Below, piece by piece: positions 35,639-43,335 of a stretch of DNA of 43,579 nt. This DNA is from an uncultured Pyrinomonadaceae bacterium (GTDB taxonomy: Bacteria; Acidobacteriota; Blastocatellia; Pyrinomonadales; Pyrinomonadaceae), in assembly GCA_902805935.1 (NCBI GenBank), contig CADCUR010000013.1:1-43579 (forward strand), given 5' to 3'. The first letter of the stretch is position 1, and each line of letters begins with the position of its first letter. Made by a program: the position numbers and the translations under genes. The notes beneath the pieces are model-generated. The model ran no database searches. It saw only the letters and a program-made list of their open reading frames with translations, and was not told the DNA's origin.

Positions 35639-36604
35639 ATGGATTTCAATCTGATTGATGCGCTGCTTGTTTTTATCGTTTTGCTCAATGTGATTTTCGG
35701 CTGGCGGCGCGGTTTTATTTTCGGCTTGCTCGATTTGCTGCGTTGGACCGGCAGCCTCGCCGCGGCTTTATATTTTTATCAGCCGGTTTCGCGTCTGCTC
35801 GGACGGGCGACGGATTGGTCGGAAATCTGGACGCCGCCACTCGCTTTTATTCTCGTCGTCGCCGCCGTGAGTTTGCTAATTCAACTGCTCGGCAACTCGT
35901 TGCTCAAACGTCTTTCGCCGGAAATTCACCGGAGCCGGACGAATCGGATTTTCGGAACGCTGCCCGGTCTTGCCAGCGGTTTAATAACGGCGGCGATTGC
36001 ATCGGCGCTGCTTTTCGCTTTGCCGCTTTCAGACGATTTTCAAGAAAACCTGCGCGAAAGCCGCGCGGCAAACGAACTGGCGAGTTTGACCGACGAATTG
36101 GAAACGTCGCTCGCGCCGGTTTTCGAGCCGGCAATCAAGCAGACGCTCAACCGTCGCATCCCGACCAGCCCCGAATCAACCGAGCGCGTGGCGCTGCCGT
36201 TCCGAATCGAAAACGCTCCGGCGCGTCCCGAACTCGAAGCCGCGATGCTCGAACTCATCAACCGCGAACGCGCGGCGGCGGGACTCGCGCCGCTCGCCGC
36301 CGACCCGGAAATGACGGAGGTCGCGCGTTTGCACTCGGCGGATATGTTCGCCCGCAGTTATTTTTCGCACAATACGCCCGAAGGCGTCACGCCGTTCGAG
36401 CGAATGCAGCGGCGCGACGTGCGCTACCGCACGGCGGGCGAAAATCTCGCGCTCGCGCCGACACTGCAAATGGCGCACACCGGCTTGATGAATTCGCCCG
36501 GACACCGCGCCAACATTTTGCAGCCGCGTTTCGGACGCGTCGGCATCGGCATCCTCGACGGCGGACGGCGCGGGCTGATGGTCACGCAGAATTTTCGCAA
36601 TTAG
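35639..36604 (+). CDS. CvpA-family membrane domain fused to a CAP (SCP/PR-1) domain
   Basis: 321 residues. The N-terminal half (about 1-150) has four hydrophobic helices in the CvpA pattern, starting DFNLIDALLVFIVLLNVIFGWRRG. A linker (about 150-195) leads to a CAP domain (about 197-320) with MLELINRERAAAGL, ARLHSADMF, the AGENLA motif and SPGHRANI. These supply the two His and the Glu of the CAP cavity. Putting the CAP domain after the last helix implies an extracytoplasmic location. Similar CvpA-CAP fusions exist, but their role is not settled; envelope or colonisation functions are usual guesses. The start codon has only a modest AAGAAAG upstream. Confidence 0.85.
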   Translation: MDFNLIDALLVFIVLLNVIFGWRRGFIFGLLDLLRWTGSLAAALYFYQPVSRLLGRATDWSEIWTPPLAFILVVAAVSLLIQLLGNSLLKRLSPEIHRSRTNRIFGTLPGLASGLITAAIASALLFALPLSDDFQENLRESRAANELASLTDELETSLAPVFEPAIKQTLNRRIPTSPESTERVALPFRIENAPARPELEAAMLELINRERAAAGLAPLAADPEMTEVARLHSADMFARSYFSHNTPEGVTPFERMQRRDVRYRTAGENLALAPTLQMAHTGLMNSPGHRANILQPRFGRVGIGILDGGRRGLMVTQNFRN

Positions 36605-36700
36605 AACAAATTCCTTGCCTTAACGCGGCATCGCTTTGTAAAATGCCTCTGCCATTTGCAACGTATTTTATACGCATTAAAATTAAGTAATAGACCGATT

Positions 36701-38641
36701 ATGAAAGTCGAATCAATCCGAGCCATCGCGGGAGCGAATGTTTACAGCCATCAGCCGGTTATGGTCGCCTGGCTCGACCTCGGAGAATTAAAAGACAAAC
36801 GCAGCCGCGACATGGATGGTTTTAACAATCGGCTGCTCGAAAAATTTCCCGGACTGCACGAGCATTTTTGCCAGCGCGAGCGCGCCGGCGCATTCGTCGA
36901 GCGGCTCGAAGCAGGCGCGCATTTCAATCACATCGTCGAACACATCATAGTCGAGATGCTGGCGCAAGCCGGACTTGAACGGCGCGATGCAAAATTTTGC
37001 GTCGCGGACGAAAAAGATTTGTCGCGCGCCGTGATTGAAACGACAATCGTCGAGACCGCGCAGTTTCTGCTGCCAATCGCCGTCGAAATCGTCGAAGCGA
37101 TTCTCGAAGGAAAATCTTACGCTTTTGAAGAAAAAATCGTGGAAGCGAAAACCATCGCAACCGCCGAACTCGGATCGCGCGAACGGGCGATTATCGAAGC
37201 GGCGGAAAAACGCGGCATACCGTGGACGCGCGCAAACGAAAGCAGTTTGATTCAGCTCGGCTACGGGAAAAATCTGCGTTTCGTCGAGACGGGCGACGAC
37301 CAAATCTGCCGCGCCGCCGAAGAACCGGCGAGCGATAAAGACGAAACCGAAGGGCGAGAACTGCGCGAAGCCGGCGGCGCGGTAGTCGAGAGGCTTTACC
37401 CTGAAGGCGCGCCGAGCCGGATTCCGATCGTCGCCATCACCGGGACGAACGGAAAAACGACCGTCACGCGAATGACCGCGCACATTCTGCTCGAAAGCGG
37501 GTTGAACATCGGCGCGGCGACGACCGACGGCATTCTGTTTAACGGCGAAAGCATCTTTTCCGGCGACACGACCGGACCCGTTTCGGCAAAAAGGGTTTTG
37601 GGCGACAAAGCGGTTGACATCGCCGTTTTGGAAACGGCGCGCGGCGGAATTTTGCGGCGCGGTTTGGGCTGGGATTGGGCGGATGTCGGCGTCGTCACCA
37701 ATATTACCGAAGACCACATCGGACAGGACGGAATCGAATCGGTCGCGGATTTGGTGAACATCAAAGCGCTGGTTGCCGAGCGCGTGCGCGAAAACGGAAC
37801 GCTCGTCTTAAACGCCGACGACGCGGAATCCGCCAATTTAACGAGTCGTCCGGCAGTCCGGCAAATAAAAAAGAAAATCGTTTACTTCGCTTTATCCGAA
37901 GAAAATCCGATTATAAAAAAACATTCGGAGACGGACGAAACCGTTTATTTTGTGCGTGACAATTGGATTTATGAAAAGCGCGGCGCGGAGATTTTGCCGA
38001 TTGTCGAGACGACGGCGATTCCCGTCACTTTGAACGGAACGGCGGATTTTCAAATTCAAAACGCGATGGCGGCGATTGCCGCCGCGCGTGCTTTGGGTTT
38101 ATCACCCGAAAAAATTGCAAACGCGCTTCTTGCGTTTCAAGGCGAAGCGCACAATGCGGGCAGAAACAATTTATATCGCGTCGGGGCGGGCTACGCGCTG
38201 GTTGACTACGGACACAACACCGACGGATTCGCCGCCGTTTGCCGAATGGCGCGCCGCTGGAGCGGGAAAACCGTCACCGCTATCATCGGTTTGCCCGGCG
38301 ACCGCGACAATCGGATAATCGAAGAAGCGGCGCGGGTTGCCGCGCGCGGTTTCGACCGCGTGATCGTGACCGAAGAAGTTAATCGGCGCGGACGCGCGCC
38401 GGGCGAAATGGCGAAATTGCTCTGCGATGCGATTGCGCGCGAAAATCCCGGCGGCAGCTGCGAAATTGTGCCGGACGAAATCGAGGCTTTTTCTAAAGCC
38501 CTCGCCGAGATGCGAAAAAACGAAGTCGTCGTTATATTCTACCGGCAATTAAATTTAGTTTTAGAAATTCTCGCCGAAAATCAAGCCGTTCCAATTTCGT
38601 CTTTCGATGAAATTGTCGTACGAGCTAAAATAAAAACATAA
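36701..38641 (+). CDS. Cyanophycin-synthetase-like Mur ligase lacking the ATP-grasp domain
   Basis: 646 residues from ATG 36701, the start that matches the CphA N-terminus. An intact CphA-type N-domain (about 1-190) shows GANVYSHQPV, HFCQRERAGAF, HIVEHI and GIPWTRANESSLIQLGYG. In a full-length CphA (about 870-900 residues) an ATP-grasp domain comes next. Here a polar linker of about 35 residues (192-225) leads straight to RLYPEGAPSRIPIVAITGTNGKTT (P-loop 247-254) and a complete Mur-ligase domain with LETARGGILRRGLG and NADD. In CphA the Mur-like domain adds arginine to aspartate side chains while the ATP-grasp domain builds the backbone. This protein should therefore catalyse only one amide-forming reaction. 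The glycosyltransferase gene follows 30 bases later. Confidence 0.88.
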   Translation: MKVESIRAIAGANVYSHQPVMVAWLDLGELKDKRSRDMDGFNNRLLEKFPGLHEHFCQRERAGAFVERLEAGAHFNHIVEHIIVEMLAQAGLERRDAKFCVADEKDLSRAVIETTIVETAQFLLPIAVEIVEAILEGKSYAFEEKIVEAKTIATAELGSRERAIIEAAEKRGIPWTRANESSLIQLGYGKNLRFVETGDDQICRAAEEPASDKDETEGRELREAGGAVVERLYPEGAPSRIPIVAITGTNGKTTVTRMTAHILLESGLNIGAATTDGILFNGESIFSGDTTGPVSAKRVLGDKAVDIAVLETARGGILRRGLGWDWADVGVVTNITEDHIGQDGIESVADLVNIKALVAERVRENGTLVLNADDAESANLTSRPAVRQIKKKIVYFALSEENPIIKKHSETDETVYFVRDNWIYEKRGAEILPIVETTAIPVTLNGTADFQIQNAMAAIAAARALGLSPEKIANALLAFQGEAHNAGRNNLYRVGAGYALVDYGHNTDGFAAVCRMARRWSGKTVTAIIGLPGDRDNRIIEEAARVAARGFDRVIVTEEVNRRGRAPGEMAKLLCDAIARENPGGSCEIVPDEIEAFSKALAEMRKNEVVVIFYRQLNLVLEILAENQAVPISSFDEIVVRAKIKT

Positions 38642-38671
38642 AACATAAACGAATTTCACCGAAGTTGCCGT

Positions 38672-39718
38672 ATGACTGGCGTTAATGAAACTGAAAGTTC
38701 GATTAAAATCAATGACGAGAGCGTGTTCTGCACTTATCTGTTGACGATTCGGCGCGCCCGCTTTAATGTCGAAGAAGCCGCGGACTTTCGTGAGTATTTT
38801 GAATCGCTCGCCGCCGTCTGCGAAGTTCTGGTCGTGGACGGTTCGCCGCCCGATGTATTTGCCGAACACGGAAAAATGTGGCGAAACGTTTGCCGTCACG
38901 AGCCGGTTGATCCGCAGTATAAATATCTTAACGGCAAAGTAAACGGCATTCACACGGGCGTCGGCGTCGCCGCGCACGACCACATAATTCTCGCCGACGA
39001 CGATATTCGTTATACGCCCGACGACGCGCGCCGAATGGCTGAGCTGCTCGCGGATTACGAAATGGTGCGCCCGCAAAACTATTTTCGCCCGCTTCCGGTC
39101 TGGGCGCGCACCGAAGCCGCGCGAATGCTGATTAACCGCGCTTGGATTAGCGAGGGCGATTATTCGGGAACGCTCGGCGTAACTCGACGCGCGATGCAGC
39201 GCGTCGGACACTACGACGGCGACGTGCTTTTCGACAACGAAGAAATTGTCAGGCACTTTCGGCTCAAGGGCGCGCGCATCAAATACGCCCGCGATTTTTT
39301 TCTTCTCAAACTGCCGCCGACGTTTGAAAAATGGATCGAGCAGCGCCCGCGCCAAGCGTATGAAGATTTCGTGATGCGCACGAAAACTTTATTCTTCGCC
39401 TCCTTGCCGCTCGTTTTAGCACTCACCTGGATGAAAGCCGGCTGGCGGCTGTCACTGTTTTACGTTCTTGTGATTTCAATCGGCGCGTGCGTCGCCGCCG
39501 CGCGCGGATTAGCCGACGGCGCAAAGCGGTTTTTTCCCGCGCAAATCGTCTTTTACGCGCCGCTTTGGATCGCCGAACGTTCGTTCAGCACATACTGGGC
39601 TTTTTACTGGTATTTGACGCGCGGCGGTTATCCGTTCGGCGATAAAGTTTTGTCGAAGGGAACCGGGCGAGCCTGGAAGCGAACGGCTGAATCTTCCGCA
39701 GAAAACAGCGACGAATAA
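38672..39718 (+). CDS. Family-2-like glycosyltransferase with C-terminal membrane segments
   Basis: 348 residues. A GT-A-type domain (about 20-235) has VLVVDGSPP, a DxD-like metal site in ILADDDIRYTP, and an acceptor-site-like FDNEEIVRHF. Three hydrophobic segments follow (about 245-260, 265-285 and 290-312), so the enzyme is probably membrane-bound and uses a nucleotide or lipid-linked sugar. The family is unusual enough that donor and acceptor are unknown. It is in probable operon with the CphA-like ligase 30 bases upstream. Its stop is only 5 bases from the convergent DUF1989 gene, and no terminator is visible between them. Confidence 0.8.
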   Translation: MTGVNETESSIKINDESVFCTYLLTIRRARFNVEEAADFREYFESLAAVCEVLVVDGSPPDVFAEHGKMWRNVCRHEPVDPQYKYLNGKVNGIHTGVGVAAHDHIILADDDIRYTPDDARRMAELLADYEMVRPQNYFRPLPVWARTEAARMLINRAWISEGDYSGTLGVTRRAMQRVGHYDGDVLFDNEEIVRHFRLKGARIKYARDFFLLKLPPTFEKWIEQRPRQAYEDFVMRTKTLFFASLPLVLALTWMKAGWRLSLFYVLVISIGACVAAARGLADGAKRFFPAQIVFYAPLWIAERSFSTYWAFYWYLTRGGYPFGDKVLSKGTGRAWKRTAESSAENSDE

Positions 39719-39723
39719 ACGAA

Positions 39724-40320
39724 TTAAATCGTTTGTTCGTAAATCTCGACATCTATCGGCTTAAAACTATAATTGTTCGACATCTCCGCCGAACACGCCG
39801 TGACGCCGACGATCAAATCCATCTCCGCGCGAAAGACGATATAATCTCCGGCTTTCGACGGCGGCGGGTCAATGCGCAGCTCGCCCGTCTCCTGCACGAC
39901 GACGTTCATAAAAACATTCAAGGTGGTCGGAATCATATCGGGCGTGATGCCGAACTGCGCCAAATTCGTATGCAGATTTTCAAAACAACTCGGATGATAT
40001 TCGTGATTGTCGTAAATGATTTTGAAAGTTTCGGGGCTGCACGGCGTCAGCAGAAAATCGTGGCGACCGACCGTATCTTCGACGATTGTGAGCATCGGAC
40101 GGCTGCGGTTTGAATAAAGCACGTTACCCGTCGTCAGATAAATTCGGTTGGCGTAATCAATCGTGCGCCCGGACGAAAGCCATTCGGCAATGTCGTCGAG
40201 CGCGAACGCCGTCAAATCCGAAACCTGCTCGCCCTGCGGGTCAATGATTTTTAAAAACTGATTTTTTTTAACGGTCAAGCCGATGCCGGTTTGCGGTTCG
40301 AGACGATATTTTTTAATCAT
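39724..40320 (-). CDS. DUF1989 / urea-carboxylase-associated family protein
   Basis: 198 residues covering one DUF1989 domain. Typical motifs are GEQVSDLTAFALDD (about 30-43), SRPMLTIVEDTVGRHDFLLTPCS, NVFMNV and the terminal VTACSAEMS. The conserved Cys and His residues are believed to bind metal. Some members (CgdA/CgdB) are known carboxyguanidine deiminase subunits in guanidine degradation, while others sit beside urea carboxylase or in amino-acid contexts. There is no carboxylase here, so a different role is likely. It lies 29 bases after the YqcI/YcgG-like gene on the same strand and is probably co-transcribed with it. Confidence 0.88.
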   Translation of the reverse strand: MIKKYRLEPQTGIGLTVKKNQFLKIIDPQGEQVSDLTAFALDDIAEWLSSGRTIDYANRIYLTTGNVLYSNRSRPMLTIVEDTVGRHDFLLTPCSPETFKIIYDNHEYHPSCFENLHTNLAQFGITPDMIPTTLNVFMNVVVQETGELRIDPPPSKAGDYIVFRAEMDLIVGVTACSAEMSNNYSFKPIDVEIYEQTI

Positions 40321-40349
40321 TCAATCTTTGATACAAAAAACTCTTAAAT

Positions 40350-41147
40350 TTATTTTTCGGGTTTTCTCGTCTCGCGCATTTGCGCGTGAAACGGGCATTT
40401 CCAATTTTCTTCAACCGCGCGCCCCGAATACTGTTTCGCTTCGCTCTGCTTGCCGAAATCGCTCAAATTCGGATTGAGCGAGCCTTGCAGTTTCAAGTCG
40501 CGGGCGCGAATCGTCTGCTGCATCCGCTCGAATTGATTTTGTTGGCGAAGACGCTCGAACTGCGCGTGAGCGTTAAAAACCATAGTCGCCCATGGAAACC
40601 GCCGCGCCAGACGCGAACTCGCTTTATGAAGCCCGACGATAAAAAACCCAGTTTCGGCGAAACTAAACGAGAAATCGGCGTCTTGTGGATTGCGGCTGAC
40701 GCTTTCGTCCCAATTGTAATGAGCGCGGTCGAGTTCGTGCAAACTTTGAAGCTGCGCCCAGAGCAAATCTTCCCAAAGCTGCTCGTCGGTTAATTTCGGT
40801 TCGGCGAAACAGGCGACGAAAGTCGCGTAATTCGTGCCGAATCTCGCCTGCTCGCGCGCGTATTCCCATAAATCGTGAGCCAAACCGACCGTCGAATCCG
40901 GCTCGTTCATTTTCTGGTAAAAGCCGCAGCGATAAAAATTAGCGCTCAAAGCCGCTTTTGCGCCGATGCACGGAAAATCCGAATCGGCGATGTGCGCTCT
41001 GAAACGGTCGTGAACTGTTTCGGCGAGCGGCGAAAGTTTGCGCTCGGGTTGAAATACGCGGACGAGCTTGTCATTTCGCCATTGCGAATATGAACTGAAA
41101 GCTCCTTTATATGGATTCGTCTGAACTTTAGAAACACCTGTTGTCAT
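40350..41147 (-). CDS. YqcI/YcgG-family protein (GntA-like haem-dependent N-hydroxylase)
   Basis: 265 residues with the family landmarks DFPCIGAKAAL (about 57-67), ATFVACF, FFIVGLHKASSRLARRFPW and a C-terminal WKCPFHA. Named members include GntA, assigned as a haem-dependent N-hydroxylase of a guanidino intermediate in guanitoxin biosynthesis. The rest of the guanitoxin genes are not here, so this is a family assignment only. AGGGG precedes the ATG at 41147 on the minus strand. It precedes the DUF1989 gene in a likely two-gene operon. I looked for a guanidine-I (ykkC) riboswitch in the upstream 346 bases and did not recognise one. Confidence 0.85.
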   Translation of the reverse strand: MTTGVSKVQTNPYKGAFSSYSQWRNDKLVRVFQPERKLSPLAETVHDRFRAHIADSDFPCIGAKAALSANFYRCGFYQKMNEPDSTVGLAHDLWEYAREQARFGTNYATFVACFAEPKLTDEQLWEDLLWAQLQSLHELDRAHYNWDESVSRNPQDADFSFSFAETGFFIVGLHKASSRLARRFPWATMVFNAHAQFERLRQQNQFERMQQTIRARDLKLQGSLNPNLSDFGKQSEAKQYSGRAVEENWKCPFHAQMRETRKPEK

Positions 41148-41493
41148 AAGACCCCTGCTTGTTCTGTTTAAAATACAGCTGCGTTTTGCCTGTTCGATAA
41201 AGTAATGTAACTGTATTTTAATTTTATCAAATTTAATCTGATGTTACGTATTCTGCCGCACAAAAATTTCGTCTTTGTTAATTATTGAGGTAATTAAATA
41301 GCGAAAGCCGATTGTTATAACAATCGGCTTTCATGTATCGAGAAAACAAAAATCTAACAATCAACTCTAGTTTGTCTTTAGATTTCACGTTTTAGCGCAA
41401 ACTCTAAATTAACCGGAAAAAATTGTCTTTAATTTTTATATTCCAATTCATACACTAAATCGCTGTAAATTTTCTTTGTTTTGGCGGCTTCTA
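41148..41493. other. AT-rich intergenic region upstream of the GntA-like gene
   Basis: A 346-base AT-rich gap on the minus-strand path from the serine hydrolase to the GntA-like gene. It holds a 30-base palindrome (41303-41332) and a 9-bp inverted repeat AAAATACAG/CTGTATTTT (41170-41178 and 41211-41219) near the expected promoter of the GntA-like gene. No gene is visible. Confidence 0.6.
41303..41332. repeat. Perfect 30-base palindrome
   Basis: GAAAGCCGATTG-TTATAA-CAATCGGCTTTC is self-complementary over all 30 bases; as a hairpin it gives a 12-bp stem with a TTATAA loop. It lies downstream of the serine hydrolase stop (minus strand), where it could terminate that transcript, though no T-run follows. 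An operator role for the GntA-like gene is an alternative. Confidence 0.75.
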
Positions 41494-42741
41494 TTATTTC
41501 AAACTCGCATTCAACTTTCGAATAAATTCGTCAATCTTTCCGTTTTCAATCCACCGCGCTACGACGACCAATTTGTTTTCCGGGTCAACGTAAATAATAT
41601 TCGTCCCGTTGCCGACGTGAACAAAAGCAGATGCGGGCGCGTTCGGATAATATTTGCGGTCGGTGTTCAGAAAATAATTCATAAAACCGTAAGTCGGCTG
41701 CGCAGGCGTCGGCGTCGTTGCTTGTTTGAAAAATTCTTCCGATAAAATTTGTTTCTTGCCCCACCGCCCGCGATTCAAACTCAATAATCCAAACCGCGCC
41801 ATATCACGCGCCGAGATAAACATTCCGCCGCCCCAATGTCCGCCGCCGCTGACCGATTGAACGATTGCGCCGTCCATTACGACCCAGGAATTTTCATAAC
41901 CGAGCCAGCGCCAGGTATTCGACGCGCCGATTTCGTCCATCACGTTTTCCTTCAAAACCTGCGGCAGCGGTTTGCGCCAGACGTTCAGCGCGGCGAGCGC
42001 CAGCGCGTTCACGCGCACGTCGTTGTATTCATAAACCGCGCCCGGTTCATTACGTTTCCGGCTCAGCCAATTGTTCGCGTCTTTGTCCGGTCTGTCCGCC
42101 CAATCGGGTTTGCCCCACAGCGTTCCTTCCCAATCGCTCGTCTGCCGCAGCAGATGTTCCCAAGTGATTTTTCGATTGTGTTCGGTTTCAAATATTTCCA
42201 AAGATTTCGACTTGCCGAATCGCTCCGCATCATCGTATTTTTCGCCTTGATTGTAAACGCTTACCGGCGCGGAATAATCGCTCACGCGGTCTTGCAAACT
42301 CTTTATCATCCGCCGGTCAAACGCCAAACCGACGACGGTCGAAACAAAACTTTTCGTCACGCTGAACGTCATATCAACCCGCAAAGGCTCGCCCCATTCG
42401 GCGACGATATAACCGTTTCTCAAAATTATTCCCGTCGCCGCTCCGCGGTCTTTAAACGCGCCGACCGCCTCGCCAAACGGCTCGCGCCCGAATGTTTGAT
42501 AATGCGCGAGTTCGAGATTGCGCGGCGTCTTCGATTCGCTTGCAACGGCAAAATCAACCGCTTCCTTCAATCGCCCCGCGTCCATCTTCGCCTGTTCCGC
42601 CGCGCGCCGCTCCCAACCGCCATCACCCGCCGGCGGAAAGTAAATTGATTGCGAAAAACCCGCTTGCGCGCCCGTGAAAATCAAGCACAGCCCAAGCGTC
42701 AAACGACCGAAAAACATTCGCGTGAAAAATTTATTGTTCAT
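41494..42741 (-). CDS. Secreted serine hydrolase (class C beta-lactamase/esterase family)
   Basis: 415 residues. A signal peptide (about 1-31, ending near GFSQ) directs export. The penicillin-binding-like fold shows SxxK as Ser127-Val-Thr-Lys130, the second motif as Tyr239-Asn-Asp near YEYNDVR, and HVGNG near the C-terminus in place of KTG. These place it in the serine hydrolase/EstB/beta-lactamase C family, whose members are mostly esterases or peptidases rather than resistance enzymes. Substrate unknown. It stands alone. Confidence 0.9.
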   Translation of the reverse strand: MNNKFFTRMFFGRLTLGLCLIFTGAQAGFSQSIYFPPAGDGGWERRAAEQAKMDAGRLKEAVDFAVASESKTPRNLELAHYQTFGREPFGEAVGAFKDRGAATGIILRNGYIVAEWGEPLRVDMTFSVTKSFVSTVVGLAFDRRMIKSLQDRVSDYSAPVSVYNQGEKYDDAERFGKSKSLEIFETEHNRKITWEHLLRQTSDWEGTLWGKPDWADRPDKDANNWLSRKRNEPGAVYEYNDVRVNALALAALNVWRKPLPQVLKENVMDEIGASNTWRWLGYENSWVVMDGAIVQSVSGGGHWGGGMFISARDMARFGLLSLNRGRWGKKQILSEEFFKQATTPTPAQPTYGFMNYFLNTDRKYYPNAPASAFVHVGNGTNIIYVDPENKLVVVARWIENGKIDEFIRKLNASLK

Positions 42742-42828
42742 ATTTTTATGAGCATCGAAACGGACTTAAAAATTTCGTTTAGGTTGGCGTTCTAATTCGC
42801 TTCGATAGATTTCGTCGCTTTTAGATTT

Positions 42829-42876
42829 ATCACGGCGCAGGTTGTTTTGAAAAAGTTGGAAAGCGTTTGGCGATAA
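42829..42876 (+). pseudogene. Decayed 3' fragment of a CrtO-like desaturase gene
   Basis: Bases 42831-42852 are identical to 34489-34510, the 3' end of the CrtO-like gene at 32963. The similarity continues weakly (11 of the next 18 bases), and both frames end soon after a shared tryptophan codon. The reading frame here is TAQVVLKKLESVWR-stop, against TAQVVLKDVKGGWFARS-stop in the intact gene. A stop codon lies only 12 codons upstream (42793), so no functional gene remains. It sits between the serine hydrolase and HNH genes. Confidence 0.65.
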
Positions 42877-42912
42877 ATTTTAACGTCGTGCGGTAAATTA
42901 AAGTTTTCGCGC

Positions 42913-43335
42913 TTAATCTTTCGGCGGAAATTTGCTCGTTTCAGCCCAAGCCGAGCGTGCGGTTGTTTGATAGAAATTATTCATTTGCAGACTTTCAACC
43001 GTCGCGCGTCCGCAGGCGGTTTTGCCGATTATTTCCGTGTTGTCCTGGCTGAATTCAAAATGTTCGCCCCAAATTTGCCGACGCGGATTAAAAAGTTTCA
43101 CGGCTTTCTCGGTCAAATTATCAATCGCTTCGACTTTTTTCGCTTTGTGAGCGTTACATTCACGGCAGGCGAGCCATAAATTTTCTTCGACGGTTTCGCC
43201 GCCCAAAGCCTTCGGAACGAGATGTTCAATTTCGAGTTTGTAAGGCATCAACTCCTGCGGATTTTGGCAGTAACCGCAGCGATTCTTCGCCGCGCGGCGA
43301 ATCTTTTCTTCCAAATCTTTTTTAATCTTCGCCAT
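42913..43335 (-). CDS. HNH endonuclease
   Basis: 140 residues. The HNH core has CGYCQNP (about 20-26), the His motif EIEHLVPKALGG (about 35-46) and the second zinc pair and Asn in LWLACRECNAHK (about 53-64). A C-terminal region (about 70-140, with IWGEHFEF) is typical of the stand-alone group found beside a small helical protein. It would be a metal-dependent nuclease; its target is unknown. Its first 14 bases overlap the end of the upstream gene, so the two are translated together. Not associated here with an intron, phage or restriction gene. Confidence 0.92.
   Translation of the reverse strand: MAKIKKDLEEKIRRAAKNRCGYCQNPQELMPYKLEIEHLVPKALGGETVEENLWLACRECNAHKAKKVEAIDNLTEKAVKLFNPRRQIWGEHFEFSQDNTEIIGKTACGRATVESLQMNNFYQTTARSAWAETSKFPPKD

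Noticed and set aside
35460-35654. Open frame of 64 codons upstream of the CvpA-CAP gene
   Set aside because: No ribosome site, no coding character, and it overlaps the well-supported start at 35639.
41148-41493. Guanidine-I (ykkC) riboswitch upstream of the GntA-like gene
   Set aside because: I could not find the conserved core motifs on the minus strand; only palindromes are visible.
41494-42741. Beta-lactamase resistance gene
   Set aside because: The third motif is HVGNG rather than KTG and the sequence fits general serine hydrolases; no evidence of drug hydrolysis.
34489-42852. Paired 22-base direct repeats as attachment sites of an integrated element
   Set aside because: No integrase or mobile genes lie between them, one copy is inside an intact gene end, and similarity beyond the 22 bases fits paralogy better.
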